Shown: piece by piece, positions 9,073-18,857 of the stretch
Position numbering within the stretch: position 1 is the stretch's first letter
Layout of the letters: every line of letters starts with the position of its first letter
Assembly (NCBI GenBank): GCA_034506175.1
Contig: JAPDQB010000022.1
Location: 1 to 64,000 of the forward strand
Direction: 5' to 3'
Source of the DNA: a candidate division KSB1 bacterium
GTDB lineage: Bacteria > Zhuqueibacterota > Zhuqueibacteria > Zhuqueibacterales > Zhuqueibacteraceae
Length of the DNA: 64,000 nucleotides
Notes under the pieces: model-generated
Seen by the model: the letters and a program-made list of their open reading frames with translations, nothing else
The model's database searches: none
Told to the model about the DNA's origin: nothing
Translations under genes and position numbers: made by a program

Positions 9073-10278
9073 TTAAAACGGCAAATTATACTCTTTGATT
9101 TTTCGATACAGCGTCCGCTCGCTGATTTTGAGCAGCGTCGCGGCTTTGCGCTTGTTGCCGTTGGTGCGGTCGAGCGCCTCCGCAATCAACCGCTTTTCCA
9201 TGTCTTCGATGGATTCAAAACCATCGGCGGGCTCGTTGTTCGACGACGCCGGCGCCACCTCCTGGCCGTATTCCGGCATCGCCGGTGCCTCCACGTAGCC
9301 GGGCTTGAGGCGCCGCGGCGGCTGAATGTAGCGCCCGACCAACAGCTCGCGCAGTTGCGCGATCTCGTTTTTGAGATCGATCAGCGCGCGATAGATGAAC
9401 TCGCGCTCGACTTCCTCGCTGCTGCGATTCACCGGCACCGGCAGGCGGCGATCCATCTCGAGGCGGCGCGGCAAATGGCGCGGCAAAATCATTTCATCGA
9501 TGCGGCGGCCGCGCTCGATCACGATCAAGCTCTCGACGAAATTTTTCAGCTCGCGTATGTTGCCGGGCCACGAATGCTCTTTTAAAATGCGCATGGCACC
9601 CTCGGTGAAGCCCTCGAAGAGAATTTGATGCTGGCTGCAAAAATCGGTGACGAATTTTTTTACCAGCAACGGAATATCCTCGCGGCGCTCGCGCAAGCTG
9701 GGCACGCGAATATTGACCGCATTGAGACGATAATACAAATCCGCGCGAAAATTGCCTTCACGGACAGCGGCTTCGAGGTCACGATTCGTCGCCGCAATCA
9801 CGCGCACGTCAACTTGTTTGGTGGTGCTGCCGCCGACGCGAATGAACTCTTTGCCCTCCAAAAGACGCAGTAATTTCACCTGGGTGTTGAGCGGCATCTC
9901 GCCGATCTCGTCGAGAAAAATCGTGCCGGTGTCGGCCTGTTCGAAATAGCCTTTCCGCGAGCCGACGGCGCCGGTGAACGCGCCCTTTTCGTGGCCGAAC
10001 AATTCCGACTCGATAATGCCTTCCGGAATGGCGCCGGCATTGACGACGACAAACGGCTTGTCGCGGCGGTTGCCGAGCTGATGAATCGCCTGCGCAATCA
10101 ATTCCTTGCCGGTGCCGCTCTCGCCGATGATCAGCACGGAAATATCCGTGGGCGCGACCTGCTCGATGGTTTCGAGTATCTGCCAGATCGCCGGTGATTC
10201 ACCCACCAAGCCGATTTCCTGGCGCAGCGAATTTATGTTTCGGCCATCTTGGCGGGGGTTGGGTAGAGGTGTTGTCAT
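9073..10278 (-). CDS. Sigma54-dependent activator without sensory domain
   Basis: A 401-residue enhancer-binding protein that would remodel RNA polymerase-sigma54 by ATP hydrolysis. The AAA+ domain starts almost at once (about residue 20): Walker A '[13 protein letters not shown]', sigma54-contact loop 'GAFTGAV', Walker B '[12 protein letters not shown]', and arginine-finger region '[12 protein letters not shown]'. A linker (about 280-355) leads to a Fis-type helix-turn-helix at the C-terminus ([19 protein letters not shown]). There is no receiver or GAF domain, so control must come from a partner protein, as in PspF, or from abundance. lptE follows on the same strand, so envelope-linked control is plausible. 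Confidence 0.93.
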   Translation of the reverse strand: MTTPLPNPRQDGRNINSLRQEIGLVGESPAIWQILETIEQVAPTDISVLIIGESGTGKELIAQAIHQLGNRRDKPFVVVNAGAIPEGIIESELFGHEKGAFTGAVGSRKGYFEQADTGTIFLDEIGEMPLNTQVKLLRLLEGKEFIRVGGSTTKQVDVRVIAATNRDLEAAVREGNFRADLYYRLNAVNIRVPSLRERREDIPLLVKKFVTDFCSQHQILFEGFTEGAMRILKEHSWPGNIRELKNFVESLIVIERGRRIDEMILPRHLPRRLEMDRRLPVPVNRSSEEVEREFIYRALIDLKNEIAQLRELLVGRYIQPPRRLKPGYVEAPAMPEYGQEVAPASSNNEPADGFESIEDMEKRLIAEALDRTNGNKRKAATLLKISERTLYRKIKEYNLPF

Positions 10279-10325
10279 GCAAGAAACGTCAAACTATTTG
10301 ACTTCGGACTTTCAACTGCGGACTT

Positions 10326-11249
10326 TTATTTAACATGCGCGCGAAACCACTCGGCAGTTTGCTTCAAGCCTTCGGCCAACGGCACGGTCGGCTGCCAATC
10401 GAGCAGACGGCGCGCTTTTTCATTGGACAACACGCTGCGCAATTGTTCGCCGGCTTTGGCCGGGCCGTGATGCTCCGGCAGACCCGCGCCGACGACTTCA
10501 TTCAAGCCATGGAAAATCGTGTTGACATCGGTTTCAATGCCAGTGCCAATATTAAAATAATCGCTATTGGGATAATTCAAAGCAAGAAGATTCGCACGCA
10601 CGACATCGCCGACAAAAACATAGTCACGCGTCTGCTTGCCGTCGCCGTTGATCACCGGCTGCTCACGTTTCAACAGCTTGGTCGAGAAAATCGCGACGAC
10701 GCCGGCCTCGCCGTGCGGATTTTGCCGCGGGCCGTACACGTTGGCATAACGCAGAAAAACGTAGCGCAAACCGTAATTTTGCGCGAAAAAATAAATGTAT
10801 TTCTCGCACGCCAGCTTGCTGATGCCGTACGGCGAGGCCGGCCAGGTCGGATGCTCCTCGTCCGCTGGAAATCTCACCTGCTCGCCGTATATCGCGCCGC
10901 CGGTCGACGCAAAGAGGAATTTTTTGACCCCGGTTTTCCCGCATTGCTGCAGGAGATTGAGCGTGCCGAGAATGTTGACTTCGGCGTCGTAACGCGGATC
11001 GACGACCGAGCGCCGCACATCCATCTGCGCAGCCTGATGGCACACGGCATCGAATTGTCCACGCTGAAAAATCTCTGCGATGGCGGGATCGCAAATGTCC
11101 ATTTGATGAAATTTTGCCTGCGGGTTGAGGTTTTCCTTTCGTCCCGTCACCAGATTATCAACGATGGTCACCTGGTGTCCGTGCGCGATGAAAGCATCAG
11201 CGATGTGGGAGCCGATAAACCCCGCACCGCCGGTGACCAGAATTTTCAT
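10326..11249 (-). CDS. NAD-dependent nucleotide-sugar epimerase (GalE-like)
   Basis: An extended short-chain dehydrogenase of 307 residues, probably epimerising a UDP-sugar at C4 for surface glycan synthesis. Seen: NAD-binding 'VTGGAGFIGSHIADAF' at the N-terminus, 'HQAAQMDVRRSV', catalytic Ser in 'FASTGGAIYGE', and the active-site pair Tyr-Lys in 'SPYGISKLACEKY'. 'RYANVYGPRQ' and the C-terminal 'LLDWQPTVPLAEGLKQT' are the usual sugar-binding end of this family. The exact substrate (UDP-glucose, N-acetylglucosamine or other) cannot be fixed from sequence. GAAAGGA lies about 8 bases before the ATG. It precedes the sigma54 activator gene by 47 bases. Confidence 0.9.
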   Translation of the reverse strand: MKILVTGGAGFIGSHIADAFIAHGHQVTIVDNLVTGRKENLNPQAKFHQMDICDPAIAEIFQRGQFDAVCHQAAQMDVRRSVVDPRYDAEVNILGTLNLLQQCGKTGVKKFLFASTGGAIYGEQVRFPADEEHPTWPASPYGISKLACEKYIYFFAQNYGLRYVFLRYANVYGPRQNPHGEAGVVAIFSTKLLKREQPVINGDGKQTRDYVFVGDVVRANLLALNYPNSDYFNIGTGIETDVNTIFHGLNEVVGAGLPEHHGPAKAGEQLRSVLSNEKARRLLDWQPTVPLAEGLKQTAEWFRAHVK

Positions 11250-11384
11250 GGGAATTGTCCTTTCAAAAATAAATCAACCTCCCGATCGCATGCCATTCCG
11301 CAGGAATCTTTTTTTGTTGCCAGCAAGCAGCTTGAATTTCAAAAAGATTCTTCCAAAATGACAAATGTGTTTATTTAAAATTTT

Positions 11385-12659
11385 CTAAACATATCGCATC
11401 GCCTTCATGCCAATGTCTTTGCGATAATGTATTCCTTTGAATTGAATTTTCCCCACGGTGTGATAGGCCCTTTCATGCGCGCTCAAAAAATTGTCGCCCA
11501 CGGCGGTGACCACCAACACCCGCCCGCCGTTCGTCACAAAATTCCCGTTGTGATCGAGCGCCGTGCCGGCGTGAAAAACCATTACGTCGTCATCGTGAAT
11601 TCCCTGCAGGCCGTTGATAATCACGCCTTTCTCAAAGTTTCCCGGATACCCGCCGGAGGCCAGCACGACGCTCACCGCCCAGCGTGGAGCAATCTTCACT
11701 TCATCATTTCCCAAATCGCCGTTGGCCACGCGCCACATGGCCTCGGCCAAATCCGATTCAAGCAGCGGCACAATCGCTTGCGTTTCCGGATCGCCGAAGC
11801 GGCAGTTGAACTCGACGACTTTCGGGCCGTCCTGTGTGAGCATCAAGCCGGCATAGAGCACGCCGCGATACGGGCGGTTTTCTTTTGCCATCGCCGCGAT
11901 CACCGGCCGCAGAATTTCGCGCTCGACGCGCGCCAGCAGCTCGGCGGTCATAAACGGCACCGGCGCGTAAGCGCCCATGCCGCCGGTGTTCGGCCCGGCG
12001 TCGTTGTCAAACACCGCCTTGTGATCTTGCGCCGCCGGAAGCAGGCACAGATTTTTTCCGTCTGTCAAACAAAGAACCGAAACTTCCTGCCCTTCCATAA
12101 ACTCTTCGATGACGATTTGATTGCCGGCGTCGCCAAATTCGCGCGCGCGCATCAGGCGATGCAGGGCGGCCAAAGCCTCGTGGCGGGTGCGGGCGACAAT
12201 CGCGCCCTTACCGGCAGCCAAACCGTCGGCTTTGACGACAATCGGAATCGGCGCGGTTTCGAGATACGCGCGCGCTTCCTGATAATCTGCAAAAATTTCA
12301 GCCGCAGCGGTCGGAATCCGGTATTTTCGCATTAGTTTTTTGGCGAACGCCTTGCTGCCTTCGATCACCGCGGCCTGTTTCGAGGGCCCGAAAATGCGCA
12401 AACCATCGCCTTCAAAGTCGTCGACGATGCCGGCAACCAGCGGCGCTTCCGGGCCAACGACGGTGAGATCGATTTGTTGCGCTTTTGCAAAGTGCCGCAA
12501 CGCCGCCGTATTCGTAACTGCAATATCGACACATTCGGCCAGTTGCGCAAGGCCGGGGTTGCCGGGGGCGCAATAAATTTTTTCAACGCGCGGGCTTTGC
12601 GCCAGTTTCCACACCAGCGCATGCTCGCGCGCGCCGCTGCCGAGGATTAAAATTTTCAC
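11385..12659 (-). CDS. purD: Phosphoribosylamine-glycine ligase
   Basis: Second step of purine synthesis: joins glycine to phosphoribosylamine using ATP. At 424 residues it has the normal length and all domains: 'MKILILGSGAREHALVWKL' N-domain, 'VVGPEAPLVAGIVD', the ATP-grasp region 'PIVVKADGLAAGKGA', 'VIEEFMEGQEVSVL', 'AQDHKAVFDNDAGPNTGGMG' and metal-binding 'PKVVEFNCRFGDPETQ', and the C-terminal domain. Intact with no anomalies. No other purine gene is adjacent; a TIR-domain remnant begins just downstream. Confidence 0.98.
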   Translation of the reverse strand: MKILILGSGAREHALVWKLAQSPRVEKIYCAPGNPGLAQLAECVDIAVTNTAALRHFAKAQQIDLTVVGPEAPLVAGIVDDFEGDGLRIFGPSKQAAVIEGSKAFAKKLMRKYRIPTAAAEIFADYQEARAYLETAPIPIVVKADGLAAGKGAIVARTRHEALAALHRLMRAREFGDAGNQIVIEEFMEGQEVSVLCLTDGKNLCLLPAAQDHKAVFDNDAGPNTGGMGAYAPVPFMTAELLARVEREILRPVIAAMAKENRPYRGVLYAGLMLTQDGPKVVEFNCRFGDPETQAIVPLLESDLAEAMWRVANGDLGNDEVKIAPRWAVSVVLASGGYPGNFEKGVIINGLQGIHDDDVMVFHAGTALDHNGNFVTNGGRVLVVTAVGDNFLSAHERAYHTVGKIQFKGIHYRKDIGMKAMRYV

Positions 12660-12677
12660 AATTCTTCGGGTTTTATT

Positions 12678-12855
12678 TTATGCCTTCACCACCATCCCAT
12701 CATCCTCGCCACATTCAACGCCGTGAACGGCCCACCCTTTATCCAGCCACACGCGCACTTTGTCTTTTTTTCAGCCGGTTCGCCAACTCCCGCACCACCA
12801 GCTTGTCCTTCGCGCTGTGGCTGAGGAAGACGTCGTAGTCGAATTGCGTGCTCAT
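12678..12855 (-). pseudogene. TIR-domain gene remnant (frameshifted, truncated)
   Basis: Starts 'MSTQFDYDVFLSHSAKDK', the hallmark first strand and box 1 of a TIR domain, then 'LVVRELANRLKK'. A seven-base homopolymer (T-run 12765-12771 on the plus strand) shifts the frame; reading across it gives 'DKVRVWLDKGW', which continues the TIR fold, then stops after about 58 residues where a full TIR domain needs 130 or more. Its ATG overlaps the stop of the upstream ribbon-helix-helix gene by four bases (ATGA). TIR domains cleave NAD or signal in defence and toxin systems; this fragment lacks the catalytic Glu region. Confidence 0.75.
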
Positions 12856-13193
12856 GTTTTGTTGAACTGCATTTTCTGATTCGCGATTCGTTCCTGCAAT
12901 CGTTTCACGACTTCAGAAGTTAGCCCGGGTTCCGGATCAACCAATTCACGCTCTTGCATGATTTTTTCAATTTCTGAAAAGCTGGCTTGACCGAGACTGC
13001 TTAAAAGATTAGCAAAGTCGTTTCGTTGTTGAGCGATATTCTTCTCTGGCAGGGATTGAACATGATATGAAAATGCAGTCTGGCGTGCCAGAGCGAATAA
13101 AATGTATTGGCTCACCGAGACGCCTTCACTGCGGGCAAGTGTTTCCAGTTGCTGATGCAATGTTTTTGGTAATTTCAAGGTCAATTGGCTCAT
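12852..13193 (-). CDS. Ribbon-helix-helix antitoxin-like protein
   Basis: A 113-residue protein starting 'MSQLTLKLPKTLHQQLETLARSEGVSVSQYI', a ribbon-helix-helix DNA-binding fold (strand, then two helices) like the HicB/CopG-type antitoxins. The rest is helical and charged and could bind a toxin. It lies 26 bases after a PIN-domain gene and overlaps the TIR remnant by four bases, so it could have been the antitoxin of either. It is the only undamaged member of this three-gene group. Autoregulation by binding its own promoter is usual for the family. Confidence 0.78.
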   Translation of the reverse strand: MSQLTLKLPKTLHQQLETLARSEGVSVSQYILFALARQTAFSYHVQSLPEKNIAQQRNDFANLLSSLGQASFSEIEKIMQERELVDPEPGLTSEVVKRLQERIANQKMQFNKT

Positions 13194-13219
13194 GATAAAC
13201 TCCCTTAGCGTCTATTGAA

Positions 13220-13650
13220 TCATTCCAAATTTGCTAACTGAACTACAAACTCGACAGGCGTGATGACTCGCAAACCCAATGTTTGTCTGGCCATCTTAAA
13301 GTCCCGCACATTGGAAGTAACAACTGTCGCGCCTGCATTCATCGCGCAATCAATAACGTGTTCGTCTCCCGGATCGGGAGAGCTTGGACGCCACATAAAA
13401 TAAGCCGTGACAAATTCAGTTTGATCGAGAAGTTTTCCCAAAACCGGTCGAATCTTCTCCCACCGTTCTGCCGATAACATGCGCGATAAAACATCGGCGT
13501 CTTCATAAGCAAGCGCATTGGAAATGGTGGGGCGAAACAATCCTGCCAACCAGGCATCGACGATCAAACCGCAAGCGCACCTTGCTTGGTTAAGCCCTCA
13601 AAGACAACATTGGTGTCGATGACTACACGAAACGGGGTTTGAGTTGGCAT
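13220..13650 (-). pseudogene. PIN-domain toxin-like nuclease, frameshifted
   Basis: Begins at the ATG at 13648-13650 with 'TPFRVVIDTNVVFEGLTKQG', the first strand and first catalytic Asp of a PIN ribonuclease. One base appears missing near 13570-13582: the frame stops, while the other frame continues 'ACGLIVDAWLAGLFRP', then 'EDADVLSRML' and 'DPGDEHVIDCAMNAGATVVTSNVRDF', which holds the remaining acidic residues of the 'toxin component, PIN family' group. A TTG at 13567 could restart translation but would leave out the first Asp. The ribbon-helix-helix gene follows. Confidence 0.8.
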
Positions 13651-13808
13651 ATCGAATTTTTCGTATCAGAACTGATATTTCTCAAACAATTTAAAGGCCG
13701 TAGGCGTGACATGCACACGAATTTGCGATCAGTTAACATATCACCCGATGGAGTTTATGAATGTGATGTGGTTCACCGGCTATAAACATCGCACTCCTAC
13801 CGGAGTTT
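13651..13808. repeat. Short gap with REP-like palindrome
   Basis: Contains a small hairpin, ACTCC/GGAGT around a 4-base loop at 13793-13806, followed by TTTTT on the plus strand and preceded by GGCTATAAACATCGC. This wording resembles dispersed palindromes found between genes in related uncultured genomes, but only one copy is in this window. It could also act as a weak terminator. Confidence 0.3.
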
Positions 13809-14075
13809 TTAAGCCAACGGCTGCATTTCTAACAAATGGCGAACTTCGATGCCATCATCTAATTCATCCCAGTAAATCGCGAAGCCGCCCGGCTCGATCG
13901 ACCACTTCGCGCGTTGCTTCGGCGTGGCCTTCAACAGCCAACTCAACCATTCCACCCGTGCCATGGGTACTCGAACTTCACGACCATCACTAAGAGAAAC
14001 ACAGAGCACATTGCTAGCGAAACGAACATCAGTTGCAGCAACTTGCTCGGTGACGTTATTGGCTAAAGTGATCAT
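13809..14075 (-). CDS. DUF2442 family protein
   Basis: An 88-residue protein matching DUF2442: 'ATDVRFASNVLCVSLSDGREVRVPMARVEWL' followed by 'PKQRAKWSIEPGGFAIYWDELDDGIEVRHLL', including the family's closing 'W..L..D'. Such genes are usually paired with a DUF4160 gene in a small two-gene module often listed as toxin-antitoxin-like; the biochemical role is unknown. Here it overlaps the end of a DUF4160 gene that carries a nonsense codon, so it may be an orphan survivor. Confidence 0.82.
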   Translation of the reverse strand: MITLANNVTEQVAATDVRFASNVLCVSLSDGREVRVPMARVEWLSWLLKATPKQRAKWSIEPGGFAIYWDELDDGIEVRHLLEMQPLA

Positions 14076-14289
14076 TCCATGTCTCCAAAAGTTTGTTCTG
14101 ATGTTGACGCGTCAATCTCAAGATACGATTGAGTTCTGCTTGATTGTAGCCACGATTGTACTCAACCGCCACCGGCTGAAGCCAAATTTTGGCTTCGTTT
14201 TCGTCGTGTATGACATGAACATGAGGTGGCTCGTAGATATCAGAAGACTAAAATCGAAACTTGTAACCATCAATAAAGGTTGTCGGCAT
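14056..14289 (-). pseudogene. DUF4160 gene with internal TAG
   Basis: Reads 'MPTTFIDGYKFRF', then TAG at 14248-14250, then 'SSDIYEPPHVHVIHDENEAKIW' and 'NRGYNQAELNRIL', ending 'LLETWNDHF'. This is DUF4160 over its full length, and the stop falls where relatives have an aromatic residue (often Tyr), a one-base change. No start codon near the break would rescue the whole domain. Its last codons overlap the DUF2442 gene, the standard arrangement of the pair. Confidence 0.82.
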
Positions 14290-14335
14290 CATGTTCTCCG
14301 TGGCGTATTCTTCCTCTACCCAAACTCCTTTTATG

Positions 14336-16387
14336 CTACTTCTTCGCAAACTGATACCTCACCCGCCCCTTCTTCTTGCCGCTCTTCAGACGCTCGATCT
14401 CGTCGCGCAATTCCGCGGCACGCTCGAAGTCCAATTTCCTGGAGGCGTCGAGCATCTCTTTTTCAAGGCGATCCAGCAGTTCCTCCCGCTGGAAGGGTGC
14501 CATCTTGCTCCATTCGGCGTCGGAGATTTTTAGCTCGCCGTCACCGCGGCGTTTTTCGGCGCCGTATTTTTCGGCTTTGGCATCGGCGACGCGCGTCGAT
14601 TGCATGATCTCTTCGGCGCTCTTGTAAATCGTGCGCGGCGTGATCCCGTGCTCCTCGTTATATTTCCGCTGAACCTCGCGCCGGCGGTTGGTTTCGTCGA
14701 TCATCTTTTTCATCGAGCCGGTGATGGTGTCGGCGTACATGATGACTTTGCCGTCGACGTTGCGGGCGGCGCGGCCGGCGGTTTGCATCAGCGAACGCTC
14801 GCTGCGCAGATAGCCTTCCTTGTCGGCGTCGAGAATCGCCACGAGAGAAACTTCGGGCAAATCAAGTCCCTCACGCAACAGGTTGATGCCCACCAGCACG
14901 TCAAATTCCGCCAACCGCAAATCGCGCAGAATCTCGACGCGATCCAGCGCTTCGATCTCCGAGTGCAGATAGCGCACGCGAATATCCATTTCCGCCAGAT
15001 AGTCGGTCAAGTCTTCAGCCATGCGCTTTGTCAATGTCGTAACGAGCACGCGCTGGCCCTTGCCAACACATTGGCGGATTTCGCCGATGAGATCATCGAT
15101 TTGATTTTTCACCGGACGCACCTCGACTTCCGGATCCATCAAACCTGTCGGGCGAATAAGCTGTTCGACCACGACACCGTTGCTCTTCTCCAATTCAAAT
15201 TCCGCCGGCGTCGCCGAGACGAAAATCACCTGATTCAACATGCTTTCGAACTCGTCAAACTGCAGCGGGCGGTTATCCAACGCCGAGGGGAGACGAAAAC
15301 CGTATTCGACAAGCGTTTCCTTGCGCGAGCGGTCGCCGAAATACATGCCGCGAATCTGCGGAATCGTCGCGTGCGACTCGTCGATGATCATCAAGTAATC
15401 TTTGGGGAAATAATCGAGCAAGGTATACGGCCGCTGGCCCGGGGCGCGACCGGAAAGATGGCGCGAATAATTTTCGATACCGTGACAGCTACCCAATTCT
15501 TGCAGCATTTCGAGATCGAAGTTGGTGCGCATTTCGAGTCGCTGCGCTTCAAGCAGCTTGCCTTGACGGCGAAACCATGCCAGGCGCTCCGCCAGCTCTT
15601 CTTTGATGGCTTCGATGGCGCGCTTCATTTTGTGTTCGGGCGTAACGAAGTGCTTGGCCGGGAAAATCGCGACGGTATCGACTTCGCCGAGAATCTCGCC
15701 GGTGGTGACGTTCACTTGCGACAGCGATTCGATTTCGTTGCCAAACAGTTCGATGCGATAGGCCTCGCGCTCATACGCCGGGACGACTTCAACGACGTCG
15801 CCGCGCACGCGAAAGGTGCCACGGGTGAAATCAAAATCATTGCGGGTGTAAAACATATCCACCAGCCGGCTGAGAATTTCATTGCGCTCAATGCGCTGGC
15901 CGCGATCAAGAACGAGCAGCTCGGCGGCATAATCTTTCGGATCGCCGATGCCGTAAATACACGAGACCGAGGCGACGATGATGACGTCTTTGCGCGAAAG
16001 CAGCGCGCTGGTGGCCTTCAAGCGCAACCGGTCGATTTCGTCGTTGATCGAGCTGTCTTTTTCGATATAGGTGTCGCTGGAGGGAACGTAAGCTTCCGGC
16101 TGATAATAATCGTAATAGCTGATGAAATACTCCACAGCATTATGCGGGAAAAAACTTTTCAACTCGCCAAAAAGCTGGGCCGCCAGGGTTTTGTTGTGCG
16201 AAAACACCAGCGTCGGTTTGTTGACATTGGCGATGACGTTGGCCATCGTGAAGGTTTTGCCGCTGCCGGTGACGCCAAGCAGGGTTTGAAATTTGTCCCC
16301 TCGCAGGATGGCCTCGGTCAATTCGCGAATGGCCCGTGGCTGATCGCCGGTGGGTTGATAATCGGAGACGAGCTTGAATTTGTCCAT
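14336..16387 (-). CDS. uvrB: Excinuclease ABC subunit B
   Basis: The damage-verifying helicase-like subunit of nucleotide excision repair; works with UvrA and UvrC. Seen: '[17 protein letters not shown]' start, Walker A '[17 protein letters not shown]', the beta-hairpin region '[21 protein letters not shown]', '[21 protein letters not shown]', '[23 protein letters not shown]' of helicase motif V/VI, and the C-terminal UvrC-binding UVR motif ([24 protein letters not shown]). I start at 16387 because all UvrB proteins begin a few residues before 'FKLVSDY'; the upstream Met at 16444 would lie in the promoter. About 683 residues, normal. Confidence 0.98.
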   Translation of the reverse strand: MDKFKLVSDYQPTGDQPRAIRELTEAILRGDKFQTLLGVTGSGKTFTMANVIANVNKPTLVFSHNKTLAAQLFGELKSFFPHNAVEYFISYYDYYQPEAYVPSSDTYIEKDSSINDEIDRLRLKATSALLSRKDVIIVASVSCIYGIGDPKDYAAELLVLDRGQRIERNEILSRLVDMFYTRNDFDFTRGTFRVRGDVVEVVPAYEREAYRIELFGNEIESLSQVNVTTGEILGEVDTVAIFPAKHFVTPEHKMKRAIEAIKEELAERLAWFRRQGKLLEAQRLEMRTNFDLEMLQELGSCHGIENYSRHLSGRAPGQRPYTLLDYFPKDYLMIIDESHATIPQIRGMYFGDRSRKETLVEYGFRLPSALDNRPLQFDEFESMLNQVIFVSATPAEFELEKSNGVVVEQLIRPTGLMDPEVEVRPVKNQIDDLIGEIRQCVGKGQRVLVTTLTKRMAEDLTDYLAEMDIRVRYLHSEIEALDRVEILRDLRLAEFDVLVGINLLREGLDLPEVSLVAILDADKEGYLRSERSLMQTAGRAARNVDGKVIMYADTITGSMKKMIDETNRRREVQRKYNEEHGITPRTIYKSAEEIMQSTRVADAKAEKYGAEKRRGDGELKISDAEWSKMAPFQREELLDRLEKEMLDASRKLDFERAAELRDEIERLKSGKKKGRVRYQFAKK

Positions 16388-16423
16388 ATTTTCACTGCCA
16401 CTTCTTAAAAACGCGCCAATGGA

Positions 16424-16452
16424 AATATACGGCCATTCTGTCAAATTGTCAA
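16424..16452 (-). promoter_or_regulatory. Sigma70-type promoter of uvrB
   Basis: On the minus strand TTGACA (16447-16452) and TATATT (16424-16429) are separated by exactly 17 bases, 37 bases upstream of the uvrB ATG. The -35 box is a consensus match. A second TTTGACA word follows in the spacer. No clear SOS box is seen. Confidence 0.75.
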
Positions 16453-16494
16453 GCCCGGAAACGGCGGCATCTTCTATTTTGCCCTAAAAACTCC

Positions 16495-16523
16495 TTGCAT
16501 ATCTTGGCTTTGTCGGCTATATT
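16495..16523 (+). promoter_or_regulatory. Sigma70-type promoter of the PpiD-like gene
   Basis: TTGCAT (16495-16500) and TATATT (16518-16523) with a 17-base spacer, 53 bases before the ATG at 16577. It diverges from the uvrB promoter, leaving 42 bases between the two -35 boxes. Confidence 0.7.
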
Positions 16524-16576
16524 TAAAAAGTGAAGCAAGTGAAAGATAACTTTTAATCTGTAGGAGAATAGGCAGT

Positions 16577-18442
16577 ATGGGCGTAATGACTAAAATGCGT
16601 GAAAAGACGGTTGTGGTGCTGGGATTTTTGTTGTTCGCGTTTCTGGCGTTGATCGTGGTCGAATGGGGCTCGGAATCGACGATTTTCCGGCCAAAAGAGC
16701 AAACCGGGGTGATTGCGAGCATCAACGGCCAGGACATTCATTACGAGCAATTTTATCGCGCTTATCAGAACCAAATCGAGCAATACAAGCAGCAAAGCGG
16801 CCAGGAGCCGCCGGAAAATCAGCTGGATTATCTGCGTGATCAGGTGTGGGAAAACATGGTGCGCGAAGTGCTGGTGACGCAGGAAATCGAGAAGCGCGGC
16901 ATCAAGGCGACCAACAAGGAGATCATTCATTACATTTACAACGAGCCGCCGGACCTGATCAAGCAAAACCAGTCCTTTCAAAATGACAAGGGCGAATTTG
17001 ACCACGCCAAATATCAGGCGGCGCTGAACGACGCCAACGCCGATCCGTTTTGGCGGCAGGTCGAGACCTACCTGCGGGCCTCGCTGCCGTATCAAAAATT
17101 TCAAGACGAGTTTGACGCCTCCGTGATCGTGACGGAGGGCGAGGTACGAGATGATTATGTGAAGCGCAACCAAAAGGCGACGGTGCGCTACATTTTTTTC
17201 AATCCCGAAAGTTATCGCCAAAAGGCCACCGCGGCAAACGGACAAATTCCGGTGGAAAAAAGCGCGGTGGAAAAATATTACAAAGAGCATACGCAGGAGT
17301 ACAAAGACGCCGAGAAGCGCAAAATCGATTACGTCATTTTTTCCAATAAAGCCACACGCGCCGATTCCGATATGGTGCGCTCGCTGGCAATGGAAATTTT
17401 GCAGCGGGCAAAAAGCGGCGAAGATTTTGCCGAGTTGGCGCAAACGTATTCCGAGGATGAAGGCAACCGCGACAAGGGCGGCGATCTCGGCTTTTTCAAG
17501 CGCGGCCAGATGGTGAAGCCGTTTGAAGAAGCGGCATTTGGCGCCAATCCCGGGGATATCGTCGGACCAGTGGAGACGACGTTCGGTCTTCACATCATCA
17601 AGGTGGTCGCGAAAAAGTTTGAAGAGCCGACGGAAGAAAATAAAAAGGATAAAAATCAAAAGGGGGAGGAAATGGTGCAGGCGAGTCACGTGCTGCTGAA
17701 ATTCCAGCCGTCGCGCCAAACCATCGAGGCGGCGCGGGACAGCGCGAATTATTTTGCCGCTGCCGCCAAAGAGGCCGGCTGGGAGACGGCGCTGAAAAGT
17801 GAAAAACTCACGGCGCAAACCAGCGCGCCTTTTGCCAAAGGCAGCGGCTTTGTTCCAGGCATCGGCATGAAATCGAGCGTATCCAATTTCGTTTTTAGAA
17901 GCGCACTCGGCACCATCAGCGAGGTTTTTGACGTGCCGTCCGGCTTCATGGTTCTGCGCGTGGCCGAGGTGCAAAAAGAGCGCATCCGGCCGCTGGAGGA
18001 AGTGCAGGCGCAGATCGAGAATATTTTGCGCTCGGAAAAACTGAAAGAGATGGCGTTTGAAGCCGCCAAAGCCGCGCGCGCGAAACTGGAGGGGAGCATG
18101 ACGCTGGAAGACCTCGCCGCGCAAGACTCGCTCGAAATCAAAACGCCGGAGGCTTTTGCGCGCAGTGGATTTATCAGCGGCGTCGGACGCGACCCTAATT
18201 TTATCGGCACGGCGTTTTCGCTGCAACCGAATCAAATTTCGCCGGCGGTAAAGGGCACTCGCGGCGCGTACTTGATTCAATTGCTGAGCATCGAGCCGGT
18301 CAATGAAACAGATTATCAGCAGCAGAAAGAAATGATTCGCTCGCAACTCTACGATCGCGCCCGGCAAAATGCCTTTTCGCAGTGGTACACCGATCTCAAA
18401 GAGAAGGCGAAGATCAAGGATTATCGCGAGCTGTATTTTTAA
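16577..18442 (+). CDS. PpiD/SurA-like periplasmic chaperone and prolyl isomerase
   Basis: A 621-residue inner-membrane-anchored folding factor facing the periplasm. One helix near the start (VVVLGFLLFAFLALIVVEW, about 12-32) is followed by a SurA-N-type helical domain ('INGQDIHYEQFYRAYQNQIEQ'), a parvulin PpiC domain (about 245-355, with 'FAELAQTYSEDEGNRDKGGDLGFF' and 'GPVETTFGLHIIKV'), and a second, degenerate PpiC-like segment (from 'VQASHVLLKF', about 370-500). That layout matches PpiD, which assists outer-membrane protein folding near the Sec channel. GGAGA precedes the ATG. Single-gene unit with its own promoter and terminator. Confidence 0.9.
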   Translation: MGVMTKMREKTVVVLGFLLFAFLALIVVEWGSESTIFRPKEQTGVIASINGQDIHYEQFYRAYQNQIEQYKQQSGQEPPENQLDYLRDQVWENMVREVLVTQEIEKRGIKATNKEIIHYIYNEPPDLIKQNQSFQNDKGEFDHAKYQAALNDANADPFWRQVETYLRASLPYQKFQDEFDASVIVTEGEVRDDYVKRNQKATVRYIFFNPESYRQKATAANGQIPVEKSAVEKYYKEHTQEYKDAEKRKIDYVIFSNKATRADSDMVRSLAMEILQRAKSGEDFAELAQTYSEDEGNRDKGGDLGFFKRGQMVKPFEEAAFGANPGDIVGPVETTFGLHIIKVVAKKFEEPTEENKKDKNQKGEEMVQASHVLLKFQPSRQTIEAARDSANYFAAAAKEAGWETALKSEKLTAQTSAPFAKGSGFVPGIGMKSSVSNFVFRSALGTISEVFDVPSGFMVLRVAEVQKERIRPLEEVQAQIENILRSEKLKEMAFEAAKAARAKLEGSMTLEDLAAQDSLEIKTPEAFARSGFISGVGRDPNFIGTAFSLQPNQISPAVKGTRGAYLIQLLSIEPVNETDYQQQKEMIRSQLYDRARQNAFSQWYTDLKEKAKIKDYRELYF

Positions 18443-18490
18443 ATTACGCATCGTTGAAATCAGCGTTTAATTGCCAGCTAAAAACAAGTT

Positions 18491-18520
18491 CCCGCAGTTT
18501 TCTGCGGGAGCTTTTGTTTT
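18491..18520 (+). terminator. Rho-independent terminator of the PpiD-like gene
   Basis: Perfect 7-bp stem CCCGCAG/CTGCGGG (18491-18497, 18502-18508) with a TTTT loop, followed by AGCTTTTGTTTT. It lies 49 bases past the stop. The rest of the gap to 18857 is AT-rich and I see no gene in it. Confidence 0.9.
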
Positions 18521-18857
18521 ATAGCTCAATATTTCTCCCTCGACCGCCTTTTTATTTCAAAAATTATTTATTTTTCTCTTGATTTTGTGAGAAAATTTCA
18601 ATAAATTGCCCCATCACTAAAACAAAGTGCAGGCCGGCTTTAGTATTGGGAAGCAGTTTTCCCCCCAAGTCGTTTTTGTAATTTTTCCATCTTTACTTTA
18701 TTCAATCGTTCATTAGAATTGCGCAGGATCATAAGGGGCATAACTATTTTTTTAAAAAATCCGGCGGCATGGGCGTGGTATAAAAACAGAAAACACCCCG
18801 AACAAAAGCCTACGGAGTTTAAAACCAATCACAAACTTCCATGAAAAAGGAGGCGCC

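Noticed and set aside
14600-16408. A 602-codon open frame antisense to uvrB
   Set aside because: It lies wholly opposite a textbook uvrB and its composition (many His, Ala, Arg, Asp) is that of a complementary shadow frame, without a domain.
16553-18451. A 632-codon open frame antisense to the PpiD-like gene
   Set aside because: The plus-strand frame has a promoter, RBS, SurA/PpiC domains and a terminator; the opposite frame has none of these.
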